Assembly (NCBI RefSeq): GCF_027579695.1
Contig: NC_083592.1
Coordinates: 30,647,961 to 30,711,960 of the forward strand
Origin: Neoarius graeffei
Taxonomy: Eukaryota > Chordata > Actinopteri > Siluriformes > Ariidae
Direction of reading: 5' to 3'
Length of the DNA: 64,000 nucleotides
Shown here piece after piece: positions 52,367 through 63,740 of the stretch. A program made the position numbers and the translations under genes. A model generated the notes under the pieces. The model saw only the letters and a program-made list of their open reading frames with translations, searched no databases and was not told where the DNA came from. Position 1 is the stretch's first letter, and every line of letters begins with the position of its first letter.

Positions 52367-52468
52367 CAAAGTGTTGACAATAAGAGGTAGAGGCAGGATC
52401 AGAAGAGGTGTCACAATGATGATCACATAATTTCTGTAATCCCACAGCCATTTCATGCTGTTCACCAT
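52367..52468 (-). CDS. SLC13-like sodium/carboxylate transporter, first coding exon
   Basis: The minus-strand frame from ATG 52468 reads MVNSMKWLWDYRNYVIIIVT, then PLLILPLPLIVNTL, ending at a GGTAAGA donor (phase 0, 34 codons). A short cytosolic lead, Y/F-rich turn, then a hydrophobic segment with TPLLLLPLPL is the start of SLC13 (NaCT/NaDC/NaS) transporters, whose first coding exon also ends near residue 34. These are plasma-membrane Na+-coupled di/tricarboxylate or sulfate carriers. The following exon (EAKCAYV...YWCTEALP in relatives) is not found in the lower-coordinate part of the window, so the gene is either split by a very long intron or a lone relic. Confidence 0.6.
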
Positions 52469-53148
52469 AATCTAGATTCATCAAGTAACTTGTGCACAAG
52501 ACAAAGAGAACACCTTTGTGTAAAACTTTGTTGATCAAATGACACGTTTTATGACATAATTATGGATTGACTTTTGAGCAAGATAAAGTAGGGGAATATA
52601 ACACATGCAGAGATCATTAAACAGTAACTTCATTGTTTGTGGCTCCACAGATAAAGAATAAGTAACAGATACATACTTGAGTAAGGTGCATTCAACCAAC
52701 TCAGGATAACATAGTCTTTCTACAGGTTAATTATACATCATCCAGAAGATACAAATTCTTTTTCAAGAAATTTCACATAGGAGTTAGAAGCTACAGAGTT
52801 TTACAAGCTACAAAGACACATCCACTCAAGGTTGAGATAAAGAGCAAAACACAAAGAAACAAACACATACATACCCATGCTCATAAAGTAACAGAGTTAT
52901 CACTGTTTAAAGCTTGCAGATACAGCATCATTATCCAGTGTAATCCCATAATTCATGTTGTTCTGATTGATCATAAAGGAGGTGGGGAATTATGTTCACA
53001 ATCCTAGACAAGGCATGATACAATACAGTATTAAATACCAAAATACAGCTGTTGGCTTGGAGATTCTTCAGGTACAGTGCACAGTGAACAATCATGCAGA
53101 TTTCGGACCGACATGTACACAATATAGCATTTCTAAATTCTGAAGTAC
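52469..53148. other. Possible upstream region of the SLC13-like exon; nothing defined
   Basis: AT-rich, unique-looking. No CpG island or clear TATA box; no repeat recognised. Confidence 0.35.
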
Positions 53149-53160
53149 TGTAAGTGTTGG

Positions 53161-53533
53161 GGGGTGATGCAGTGGTGTAGTGGTTAGCACTGTTGCCTCA
53201 CAGCAAGAAAGTCCTGGGTTCGAGCCCTGTGGCCGGCGAGGGCCTTTCTGTGTGGAGTTTGCATGTTCTCCCCGTGTCCGCGTGGGTTTCCTCCGGGTGC
53301 TCCGGTTTCCCCCACAGTCCAAAGACATGCAGGTTAGGTTAACTGGTGGCTCTAAATTGACCCTAGGTGTGAATGTGAGTGTGAATGGTTGTCTGTGTCT
53401 ATGTGTTAGTCCTGCGATGATCTGGCAACTTGTCCAGAGTGTACCCCGCCTCTCACCTATAGTCAACTGGGATAGGTTCCAGCTTGCCTGCGACCCTGTA
53501 GGACAAGATAAGCGGCTACAGATAATGGATGGA
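53161..53533 (+). mobile_element. V-SINE
   Basis: Complete copy. TGTAAGTGTTGG (53149-53160) and TGTAAATGTTGG (53534-53545) form a 12-bp TSD with one mismatch. Confidence 0.95.
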
Positions 53534-53545
53534 TGTAAATGTTGG

Positions 53546-55490
53546 AGCTTTATATTGTATATGTATGTGGCTTAGTTTTGGATATTTACAGAGTTAGATA
53601 TGAACAATTCCATATACGTACTGTAAACGTTGTGACCTGTATCACACCTGCCCCACTGAGGGTGGTGTTCCCTGCCCTCTCTTGCTTCCTCAATTCCCTT
53701 TCAGCTCCTCGCATTTGCTGACTATCAACCACATGCTTACACAATACAAAGCCCCAACACTTACAATGCTTCAGAATTTTCTGGCTTAATTAATACTCCG
53801 AGTTGGAATTTTATTCCTACATGTTGACCACTGTACCTACAATACTTATGATATAATGTATGAAAATCAGGTGTGTGATCCGTGCTTCACCTCCTTCCTT
53901 TAGCCAATATAATAAATGGTAAGCTACTTGATCGGGGTGCAATCAGGTGTACACACAGCAAACATTATACCTGGTTTTGTTTTGTTTTTTTGCCTCCTTT
54001 ATAGAACACTGCTCTCCAATAGTATCTGCTTATCTGATAGCAAGCAACAATGGCAGTACAAAATAATCTCAGAAATGGGAAAAAAAACAGATTTGATCAT
54101 TAAAATGTAATCAAAAATGTACATTTATTTAAGTTATTCAAGATCTAGAAGACTCCAGGTCCGTAGGAAAAAGCTACCGGTATTAAAGCTGTTAACCACC
54201 ATTGCTTATTTGGTAAGAGTTATGTTTTCAAATGTTTTTACTTATATGGCCAATTTGTGTTGCTAAAGGATGTTTGGAAGCAAAGCCAGTCACCATGGCA
54301 TATTGCTTGAAGACACTGCAAGAGGTAAGGTTAGCTGCTCTTTGTAACCCAAATTTCAATGAAAACACACAAATGTATTAACAAAAACACTTTGTCACTC
54401 ACACAACACTTTCAGAATTTAAAGATCTAGGTTAAGTAAATGTGCATGCAGTCCTCATTATATTTATTTATTTATTGATTTGGACACTCTAAGTCAGCAT
54501 CACATGGCTAATCTGTGGCCCATCCATTTCTACTATGGCCTCCATCAGGGGTGCTGCTAGAAATTTTGGGCTCTCTAAAAGAATAAAATCTCTCCTCCCC
54601 CCCAAAAAACAAACAAACAAACACCTTTTGTTTTTGTTTATCCAGAGGAAGTGTTGTTAGTGTAATTTTCTAACAAAAGCACACATGAATTCAAAAGTCT
54701 GAGTTTGTCAAACACCAGTAATAACCCTGATATTACTTTTCACCACTATGTGTCAGTATTTAATTAGACACCTACCCAGGCTGTAGCTAGTAGATAAGTC
54801 GACTGGCCTTGCTATCGCAAACACACTTCTAAATTCATCCTAATGTCTCCTTCATGTACTGACTCATTATAGTCAGGCGGTATTTGTTTATATTTGGAGG
54901 CTACTTTGCAAAATTTGCCAAGTCTTGTTTTTGGTAATAATAATATACATATTCAGATATAAATTCATAAATCTGGACTTGTTGTAATGTTTGTAGGCTG
55001 CTGTTTCATATGCAGGGGAACTTTGCGCATAAAAAGAGCCCTGAAACCACATATAGAAAATTGGTATAAAAGTATTACATCATTACTATGCAATTATTAT
55101 ATCTATAATAGGTGTTATTTGTGGCACACAACCTTTTTACTCAGGTCAAAAGCATGGTTCATACATTAGATACCCATTTAACCCTAAAAGGAGTTCGAAC
55201 CTCAGAGGTGGTGTGATGTGCAGCTCAGTCTATTCAACTGACATAACTTTTTGCTTTTAGGAGTTTGTTACTCTATAGATTCTTTATCTAAAAGTATGTT
55301 TGTTTCAAGATTGATGAAAAAAAGTGTTTAACAAGGTGACTGATTTTCTGTTTGGGTCCCATAACTCTGTGAGATTTGTTGCAAAAATATTTCAGCAAAT
55401 TAGTCGCTTCTTTGTGTGTCTATCTTTGCCTATCTGTATGTTTGCATGCTTGTCTCAGATGTCTGGCGTAATTAGGATGCAGTGCTGCAG
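53546..55490. other. No gene seen
   Basis: Mostly unique AT-rich sequence. GGTGCTGCTAGAAATTTTGG near 54550 belongs to the dispersed repeat also seen near 28800. No exon, RNA gene or complete mobile element recognised. Confidence 0.4.
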
Positions 55491-55494
55491 CACA

Positions 55495-57108
55495 GCAACC
55501 TATGGGCTCCCCTAGGGGAGCCCATAGGTTGCAGTGCAAAGCACTGCAACTATTGTTCTTCTACGTATTTCTTCTTCTTCTTCTTCTTATTCCTACGCAA
55601 ATTTTGATTTCGAATAACTCAATAACCGTACGTCGCACACAGACAAACAATACATCAAAACGTGCGGCTCGATCGGACTCGCTATGCTATTACTTTTTTC
55701 TACAGATTACGATTTTTTCGCGACGTAGTCGCGAAAAAATCGCCCCAAAAAACCCCATTCATTTCTATGGAATTAATTGAAAAAAAAAGCACTTTTTCAA
55801 CGTTTTTCAAACATCCGCTGCTCTGGCATGCTTTCACCTAGAGACATGATTCAAACTCTAAAACGTAGGAAAACTTCTCTGTGGATCTGGCATTCAACTT
55901 TTCTGCTAGGTTTTACACTTTCGGATCAGGCCCGGTTCAAACGCCATGTGGTTTCTGGGAGAAAATCCGGCTTTTGAATGGGTGTCTATTGCGTTACACA
56001 CCAGTGAGGGTCGTTAAGCTTAGAGTGCAGACAGTTTGAAAAAAAAGCTCAAACTTTCTCGCTTAAACCGTGTTTTCAGCCACAAATTTCACTCTACAGA
56101 CATGATTTTCTCAAAAGTAGTAGGAAAACTTGTCCTGATTCACACAATGTGTCTACCTAAACGATAGGATTTACGGTTTTTGAATGACAAGCCTCAAAGT
56201 GAGGAGAGCACAGGTGAGCGGCCTCATTGACTCCCAGTATAAACGTTGCTGAAAAGTCACTCGTTTTTAACTCCCTGTAGCGTCCTCATTTTTAACAATA
56301 CAAACAAAAAAATACATCATTTTATTCAGGAGACCCTTCTAGCGCTCACTGTGAAAGAATTTTGTGAATAGCTGCTTTCGTTGTCGAGTTATTTGTGATT
56401 GTTCGAGGCCTACTCTTTGCAAAACACAGCAGACACCTGACATAATCTTGTGTGTGTGTCTTAACTCTCCTGTTCAGGCCCGTCACCATGCCAATTGGGG
56501 CCAGTGACGGGGCAGAGGGAAAAGCTGTCTCAAGCACACACACAAATCATGCTCAAAATTTCAAACTTAAACTGTTTTCAGCCACAAATTTCACACTACA
56601 GACATAATTTTCTCAAAAGTAGTAGTCACACTTGTCCCAAAAAAAAACCCATTCATTTCTATGGAATTAATTGGAAAAAAAAAGCACTTTTTCAAACATC
56701 CGCTGCTCTGAGAAACTGAGAGGAGGGCAGCCGACAGGCCTCACCTTAGCCGCCCACTTTATTAGGAACACTTCTGTTCGTACATACAAACTACAAACAC
56801 TCTTCTTAGAGTTTAGAGTTTATTTTATTTTTAAAAGGGACAGTGCACAAATTAAACATTATCCTTGTGGTAAGGACAGATGTCTGTCCCAGGTTATAGC
56901 AGTACATGCTAATTTCCGCCTGTAGTCACTTTGGTTATACTGTTGAATAGCTCTTCTTCATGACGGCTGCTGTCTCAAGCACACACATAATCATTGCATT
57001 GAAACGTCATTGCGGGTCACACATTCACGGCCAGCGAACATGCGTGACCGAATTGCTTCGCGCACTGCATCCTCTCACAATTTCCCCCGGGGAATTGTCC
57101 GGTCTAGT
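55495..57108. repeat. Hairpin-rich fish repeat, unit A (rearranged)
   Basis: Starts with a 38-bp perfect palindrome (55495-55532) and continues GCAGTGCAAAGCACTGCAAC, a TTC-rich stretch, and a 15-bp-stem hairpin CGATTTTTTCGCGAC / GTCGCGAAAAAATCG (55710-55742). It ends near CACAATTTCCCCCGGGGAAT at ~57077. The interior contains internal duplications (CCCATTCATTTCTATGGAAT at ~55754 and ~56648) and a foreign piece at 56746-56940 that starts like a Tc1/mariner-type end (CACTTTATTAGGAACACTT). Non-coding. Confidence 0.6.
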
Positions 57109-58084
57109 TAGTGATGCAGTGCAAAGCATGGCATCACTATTGTTCTTCTACGTGTTTCTTCTTCTTCTTCAACTTATTCCTACGCAATTTCGATTTGTAA
57201 TAACTCAATAACCGTACATCGCACACAGACAAGCAATATATCAAAACGTGTGGCTTGATCGGACTCGCTAGGCTATTTCTTTGTTCATCAGAATACGATT
57301 TTTTCGCCACGTAGTCGCGAAAAAATCGTCCAAAATTTCCCATTCATTTCTATGGAATTATTTGAAAAACTTTGCCGGCCCCAGAACCGTCTGGTGAAAA
57401 GTTGTGAAATTTTGCACACTGATTCTTGGCTGCCTCAAGGTTCTTCTCAGCAAGTTTCAAGTCACCACCTTAAACTATCTAGCGCCACCAGCAGCTCAAA
57501 GTCGCAGGTACATTTCTGCTTGTAACTTCTGAACCGTTGGTCCGATTTTCAAAAACTTAGTATCGCTGGAATCCTTGGGCCAAGACGAATCCAGCACACC
57601 CTCTAACAAAATTTTCAACCTCGGAAAGTTTTCGCGCTATTTTGAATTTTGTGAAAAACAGTTAAAATGCTTCTCCTCCCTCAATTTTTGACCAATTTCT
57701 CCCAAACTTGGTACATGCCAACTTTGGACTAGGCTGCACAAGAGCCTCAACCGGTGTTTAGAATTTCATAGGCATTTGGCCATGGCAGCCAATCAAAATT
57801 GCCTTCACAGATGCGCAACAGGAGGTGTGCTCATATCTCGGCCGCCCTTTGGCGTATCTTAATGAAACTTGGTGGCAGTATGCCGCACCCCACCAGAAAG
57901 GCCCACAAAAAAAATTGGAGCAAATTGGCCGCTAGGGGGCGCTATACCTAGGAAAAATGGGATTTTTTGGAAAAACTACACACATTTTCAGACATCCGCT
58001 GCTCTGGCATGCTTTCACCTAGAGGCGTGGCTATGCGCACTGCATCACTCTCACAATTTCCCCCAGGGAATTGTCAACTCTAGT
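57109..58084. repeat. Hairpin-rich fish repeat, unit B
   Basis: Direct tandem partner of unit A: GATGCAGTGCAAAGCATGGC start, the same TTC-rich stretch and the same hairpin with one mismatch (57296-57328). It ends CACAATTTCCCCCAGGGAAT then TGTCAACTCTAGTT. Includes AATGAAACTTGGTGGCAGTA, a string frequent in teleost repeats. Unit B is more compact and probably closer to the family consensus. Confidence 0.6.
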
Positions 58085-59550
58085 TAAGAATAGAACTCTT
58101 TCTTACAAATTGTAGATAACTAGTGAACCTGTTAGTTACAGAGTTACTGAAATGTCTGATGCTTATCTGTCCATACACAACCACCCACCACAACAGATTC
58201 CTCATCCTTGCACCTATCCTGTAAATATGCTTTGTGCTAATATGCTAATGCTTAATAACAATGTGTCCACATACTGACTCTTCAATAAAAATCTGGGATA
58301 AGTGATTCCTTATTTGAATAAAAGATTTTATAAGACAAAATTTGAAACCTGCACATGTCAAATATAATATTTCAAAGTATCATTTGTTTTTTACTTATTC
58401 ATTAATATGGAATATCAAATGATGAAGAGTTCATTGCATCATAAACATGTGGACACATTTGAAGGTAGCTTAATATGCATGCTCTTAGAAAATGCTCATT
58501 CTGCTTTATTTCTGGTCATAATATGTGTTACCAATAACTGCTTTTATCTGTGTTTGAATCCTGAGGCAAAGTATTACTTCTTGATGTAGTTTGGACATAA
58601 AAAAAAAAAAAACAGAAACTGCTAGCAGCTTAGTAATAAATGTATCAGAAATTTCTGAAATGAGAGATTGTGAGCCGAGTTCTGGAATGTTGATAAGCTA
58701 TAAATATTCTCAAGTTCTGTAGCAATAGTGTAAAATATTTCTGGCTTTCTTATGTTCTCAATGTACTTAAATGTCTCATTTTAAACTTAACTTGATAATA
58801 TCATGTAAATACCGTATATGATTTTTATTCACATAAAGTTAGTAAATCGGTAATTTAAAAAAAAATGCAGATGTTATAATGGACTTAAGTGATATGGATA
58901 TATGTTGGGTTTTTTAATGTTTTTACATGCGATATTTAGCATTTCCTTTTATTGGTGAAAATGGTGATTGCTGACATTACAACAAGTAAAAATAATTTGT
59001 TTGGGATGTAAATAAAGGGTTAATACTGAGAAACCAGACTTGGCAAATTTTGCAAAGTAGATTACATATGCTCCCTGACTATTATATACAGTTAAATTTT
59101 TAGGTTGATGAGTAACTATTTAATTGATAGAAGAAGATTACATGTTGCACTGCAAGAAATACACTGAGGGTTTTTTTTTGCTTGTTTTTTGGCTGTGCCA
59201 ATTTAATAGAAAACACAGTAAAAACAGTAATCAGCAATCCAGAGCAAAACTCAACATTCATCAACTTATTAAATAAAGACTTGAACAATAACAAATATAA
59301 ATGTGAACAATGGCAAAACATCTAAACATACAAAGAGGTCAAATGGCAGAGAATAAAATCTCCTCAACCTCAAATATTTAGTATCTCAATGTTCAACAGC
59401 CCCGAATGAGCTCAATAACCACTGCATAAACTCTACATACAGTTTTAAAGTGACTTATGGGCTTTGTTGTGCATAATTCAGCATCTGTCATATCATCGTA
59501 CTAACACAGTGTGTTGTTAGAACTGTGTATGTATTAGCTATAGATACTAA
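58085..59550. other. No gene seen
   Basis: AT-rich, unique-looking, with A- and T-runs. No coding frame of note, RNA gene or named repeat. Confidence 0.4.
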
Positions 59551-59551
59551 A

Positions 59552-59669
59552 ACCCCGATTCCAAAAAAGTTGGGACAAAGTACAAATTGTAAATAAAAAC
59601 GGAGTGCAATAATTTACAAATCTCAAAAACTGATATTGTATTCACAATAGAACATAGACAACATATCAA
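59552..59669 (+). mobile_element. Tc1-like 5' end (host of the Harbinger element), left part
   Basis: CCCCGATTCCAAAAAAGTTG and the following ~118 bp are the 5' inverted repeat of the same family as 5166-7276. The sequence breaks off after CATATCAA and resumes at 63741. Confidence 0.93.
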
Positions 59670-59910
59670 GGCCGAATCCCATTTCACCCCTTGGCCCAAC
59701 CCCTTAGCCCTTCCCCTCCATTTTGCGCGTTCATGTGAAGGGGTAGGAGTATCCCAATCCCAGTTAACGCGGAGGGGTAGGGGAAGGGGGAGGGCTTTTG
59801 TACCCCTCCAAACGGAGATTTTCCTGGAGCTCACTCCGAACGAAGGGGTTTGAGTGATTTCCCACAATGCCATGCGGATTTCAGCGAGATTTCATGCGGA
59901 TTTCAGAAAG

Positions 59911-61304
59911 ATGGCGGTTCCCGCGGCGAAAGATTTTCATAAATGTAAGTATTTTCTCCATTATAACCGTTCTACAATAGTGTTAACTAGCCTATTAACG
60001 TTAACGTACTATAAACATTAACGTTGTGTGATCGGTTGATGCAATGAAAATTGTGAACAAAGTTGTTATTTAGCAGTTAGCTCAAGTAATTACAAACAAC
60101 AGAGGATCTGCTTTTTCTGTTGTGTCGTTACGTTAACCAGCTTCCCATCCCTGTGTACTTGCAGGGAATCCAGAGGAAACACGCCGCTTGATTCGTTTTC
60201 GAGCTGAGAATGAGCAGCGATTTCTGAAATCTAGAGCTGCTGCTAAAAAGCTTTGGGAGTGAGTATTTCGGTTGCTTGACTGCGTGTTCTCGCTTTTATT
60301 GTTTACATGAGTGTTCTGACACCTCATTCTGTCGGATGTGGTGCACGAAGCGCTAAAGATATCCCATTCAGTGGTGTTAGTTAACAAATCACACCCTTCA
60401 TTAGCTTGCTCTTCACAGTGTTTACATCACTCCTCATATTTATGATACAGGACGCTGATCAAGGAGCTTGGCCTGGAGGGAAAGGTGACCTCCCAGCAAG
60501 CATCAAAAAAGTGGGAGAACTTGAAAAAGAAGTATAAGGTATGTGGGCAGCAATGTCGTTCTAGTAGATGGATGAATGTATTATTTAAATGATTTTCAGT
60601 TAGCAATGCAAGGATGTTTTCATAAATACAAATTTCTATTTGCTTACTGCAGGAGCTGAAAAATCCACTCTCTGGGAGTGGGACAGATGAGGGCCAAACA
60701 ACTGCGTGCACATGGCAGTTTTTTGAGGACATGCACGAGGTGTTGGGATCCAGGCCATCCATTGACCCTCCAGTGGTAGTGGAATCATTTTGTCCAGATG
60801 CTGATCCCACACTTCTGATGGTAAAGATGCTGCCATGGATTAATTTTTTGGTGGTCTTTGTAAAGACTGATAATGTGTATGGTTTAACGTTGTGGAATGC
60901 AAACCAGTATGTTATTCTTTTTGTTTTCAAAAACTATATTTCAACTTACTTGAATTGTACACACCAACCAATTCTGGACTAAAATACCTTCACATTTTTT
61001 TCTCGCTTTGGAAAAAAGCATCTACTTAAATGTAATATTTTCTTCATTTCAGGAAATCGCCGGGCCCTCCTCAGACACCTTTTTTCCCATGGCAGCCAGC
61101 ACCTCTGATGCTGACACATGTACTACCTCTAGTCCTGCTCCTATTCCCCCAACCCCGTCCCCAAAGAAGAAGAGGAAGAGGAAGTTAGACTTGATAAATT
61201 TCCTTGCAAAGGAGAGTGAGAAGGCGCAGAAGCGCCATGAGGAGACCGAGGAGAAGACGGAGCGCTTTTTGGGTCTTTTTGAAAAGTTGGTAGAAAAAAT
61301 TTGA
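59911..61304 (+). CDS. Harbinger Myb/SANT-like DNA-binding protein
   Basis: Five exons with GT-AG sites and agreeing phases: 59911-59944, 60165-60258, 60451-60538, 60653-60820 and 61053-61304, giving 211 aa. MAVPAAKDFHKWNPEETRRL opens a Myb/SANT-like (MADF/trihelix-type) domain with the tryptophan pattern KWNPEET...AKKLWETLIKELG...ASKKWENLKKKYK (residues ~12-75). A linker with TCTWQFFEDMHEVLGSRPSI follows, then a Ser/Pro-rich stretch, the basic PKKKRKRK (possible nuclear signal) and a charged, coiled-coil-like C-terminus (EKAQKRHEETEEKTERFLGL). In Harbinger elements this partner binds the transposase and the subterminal DNA and brings the transposase to the nucleus. The start has a good context (AAAGATGGCG). 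No stop or frame change seen. Confidence 0.9.
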
Positions 61305-61323
61305 GTTCATTTTGTCTTCTTGT

Positions 61324-61562
61324 TAAATCAAGTCAACTTTCTTATATTTGAGACATGTAAAGTTTGTCTTTACCTGACATGTTTGGACTGTGTAGTTTCC
61401 GTCTTCCTCGGAGGGTCACACTGGTATTGGCGTGTGACATGCGCACGTCACACCCCAACACCAGTGTGACCCTCTGAGGAAGACGGAAGCTACACCGTAC
61501 AAACATGTCAGGTAAAGACAAACTTTACATGTCTCAAATATAAGAAAGTTGACTCGATTTAA
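61324..61562. mobile_element. Second palindromic insert with hammerhead-like core
   Basis: Arms of ~115 bp (TTAAATCAAGTCAACTTTCT and its complement at the far side) surround a centre near 61435. CTGAGGA (61474-61480), GACGG and ACATGTC (61503-61509) repeat the core order of the 46.1-kb insert. The GAAA is diverged (TACAAAC), and the minus-strand copy is diverged too. It lies between the two Harbinger genes, just after the Myb-like stop, and harms neither. Confidence 0.6.
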
Positions 61563-61753
61563 TACTTTTGTTTCAGTACAGTTCTTCCCATTTTTATTTA
61601 TTTCTCTTTTTCATTTGAAGTTCTTTTTAATGTGTTCTATTGTGTGCAATGTTTACATGTTTGACTGACTTTTTGCAATTCAACGCTGACTGATGTGAAG
61701 GGATAAGCAGCTGGTTTTTTTTACTTTACTAAAATACTTTTCTATTTTTCTTA

Positions 61754-61756
<3 letters not shown>

Positions 61757-61835
<79 letters not shown>

Positions 61836-61838
61836 AAT
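61757..61838. repeat. (AT)n microsatellite and T run
   Basis: More than 30 AT units followed by ~18 T, in the spacer between the two Harbinger genes. Confidence 0.97.
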
Positions 61839-62107
61839 AAATCATGCAACAGGAGTACCGCTAGTACATTTGAATAATGTAGCAGCCTAATAAAGTGCAC
61901 TGTTTTTTTTACCAGTTTGAGAGCATGATTACCACACCAACCACACATTAATAACATCTGAAACGGATATTGGCATGAAAAGATGTATTAGGATAAAAAA
62001 AAAAAACAATATACATTCCTGAGGTCAATCAAAAACAAGTGTCAAAAAAGAAGATTTTAAATAAGTTTCAGTATTAAAAAAGTACACTCCACAAGCCTAC
62101 AAAAAAG

Positions 62108-63509
62108 TCACAGCTGGGCAGCCAGTCTGTCCCTTGATGCATTTCCAGATGTCTCATTAGCTGCGAGGGGCTCCCGGGGAGGTTGGGGATCTAGCAGGTC
62201 CTGTACCACATCGTCATCTGGCTCCAGCAGGTCCCCATTCTCCAGACAGATGTTGTGCAGAAAGGCACAGGATGCAATGACCTGAGGTGCAAAGATCGGT
62301 TTAATCTCCAGGGCTTTGAAAAGAGTACACCTCCACCTGCTCTTCATTACGCCAAAAGCCCTTTCGATTATGCTGCGGCCCTTGGCATGGTAATGATTGA
62401 AGCGCCCCTGCACTGGTCCAGTAACTGGCTCCTTGTATGGTGTAATGAGGCAGATAGGTGTGTCCAAACATGGATAGCCACCATCTCCTAGGAGAATGTA
62501 GCCTGGTGGAGGGTACCGTCTTGCTGTATAAAACCTGCTGTTTTTCATGACTCGTGTGTCGTGAACTGACCCCGGGTAGCCAACAAAGATGTCCAAAAAC
62601 TTTCCACTGGAATCACATATTGCCTGCATGTTAATTGAATAGAATCCTTTGTAATTCAAATAGTCTATTATGTGCCGTGCTGGTGGCTTAATCCGTATGT
62701 GGCTTCCGTCTATTGCACCCACAACATTGCTGAATGCAGGGCTCCCTGAAAGTTGGGCAAATCCTTGGCCGACTGCATGCAGCTCTCCAGTCTTGGGGAA
62801 AGAGATGGCACGGTGCAGATTGGTGCAGATCTTATTTGCTACTTTGTGGACAATGCGGTGAACTGTGGATTTGGGTATATTGAAAACTCTGGAGACAACG
62901 GTATAAGACAGTCCATGAGCCAGCCAGTAGACATAGACAATGACTTCTAGCTGACTACCCCAGCCATGGTCCTGTTCTGTTTGTAGCAGTCTCTGCACAC
63001 TGTCCATAGCCCTTCTGCTGAGGCGAAAGTCCCGTTTCAACTCTGACTCTACATTGAACCACAGACGCAGGATGGGCATCTTGTAATCTAGTCTACAGTA
63101 TGTAGGATGACTCGTCTGAAAAAGAAAAGGAAGGATTTGTTTAGCTAGTGTCTGTGGCCTTCCATTCACCCAACCAACGAATTCACTGTACCTACCATGC
63201 ATCCATGCTTCACATTTTCATTATTTTCAGTTATCAGATGAACACAGAAAAAATGTATTCATGTGTATCACAAGCGATAGGATGCAAAGTAACCAATACA
63301 TGCTAACGCTAGCTTGTATGTTGTGTAGCTTGGCTAAACTAACGTGTTTTGTCGTAACGTTACATTATACATACCATCAAATCGTTAATTATTGCTCCCA
63401 GGTGTTGTAAACATCTTCGTCTACTGGCATTTCTCCGTTTAGCTGCAGACAACCGTAAAAAGAGGCCTATAGCCCAGGACACAGTGATCACAACAGCAGC
63501 AGACGGCAT
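62108..63509 (-). CDS. Harbinger DDE transposase (HARBI1-like)
   Basis: Two exons on the minus strand: 63375-63509 (45 codons, starts MPSAAVVITVSWAIG, donor GTATGT) and 62108-63115 (acceptor TTCTTTTTCAG), in phase, giving 380 aa. A longer unspliced start at 63202 exists but gives an N-terminus unlike relatives. HTH-like region ~residues 100-145 (VYWLAHGLSYTVVSRVFNIP, STVHRIVHKV). DDE_Tnp_4 nuclease: GAIDGSHIRIKPP (first Asp), LGDGGYPC (second Asp) and IIERAFGVMKSRWR (catalytic Glu), with HDTRVMKNS and FLHNICLENGD also typical. All three acidic residues are present and normally spaced. It lies tail to tail with the Myb-like gene. Confidence 0.95.
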
Positions 63510-63740
63510 TTCAGCAGAGATTTCCGGTTCTGCGGCTGGTCGCAGCCAATGACGCATTTGGTCGCGTTTTGCTAACGTAAACGCTGACGGAGGTACGCGA
63601 TGACGTATGCGATCGTTGAAGGGCTATCCCAATACGTAGGGGTTGAATTTCAAGCCCTATCCCTTGTAGCTCAGTTTCAAGGGGAAGGGCCAAGGGGAAG
63701 GGGGAGGGGAAGGGGTAGAAATTAGAATTGGGATTGGGCC

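Larger units (their letters stand above)
59670..63740. mobile_element. Apparently intact two-gene PIF/Harbinger transposon
   Basis: The ends are GGCCGAATCCCATTTC (59670) and the complement of GGCCCAATCCCAATTC (63740). CAA stands on both sides (59667-59669 and 63741-63743) where the uninterrupted Tc1 sequence at 5.28 kb has it once, so the TSD is 3 bp as in PIF/Harbinger. Inside are the two genes the superfamily needs, a Myb/SANT-like DNA-binding protein (plus) and a DDE transposase (minus), convergent, both open throughout with consistent splice phases. C- and G-rich subterminal repeats (CCCCTTCCCC-type) lie at both ends. A 0.24-kb palindromic insert and an AT microsatellite lie between the genes. 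Nothing seen would stop it acting as an autonomous element. Confidence 0.93.

Noticed and set aside
62108-63202. Transposase starting at the unspliced ATG 63202
   Set aside because: The first 29 codons are interrupted by a strong acceptor at 63116-63117, and joining to the exon at 63375-63509 gives an in-phase N-terminus ending LINDLM-TSHPTY as expected for relatives.
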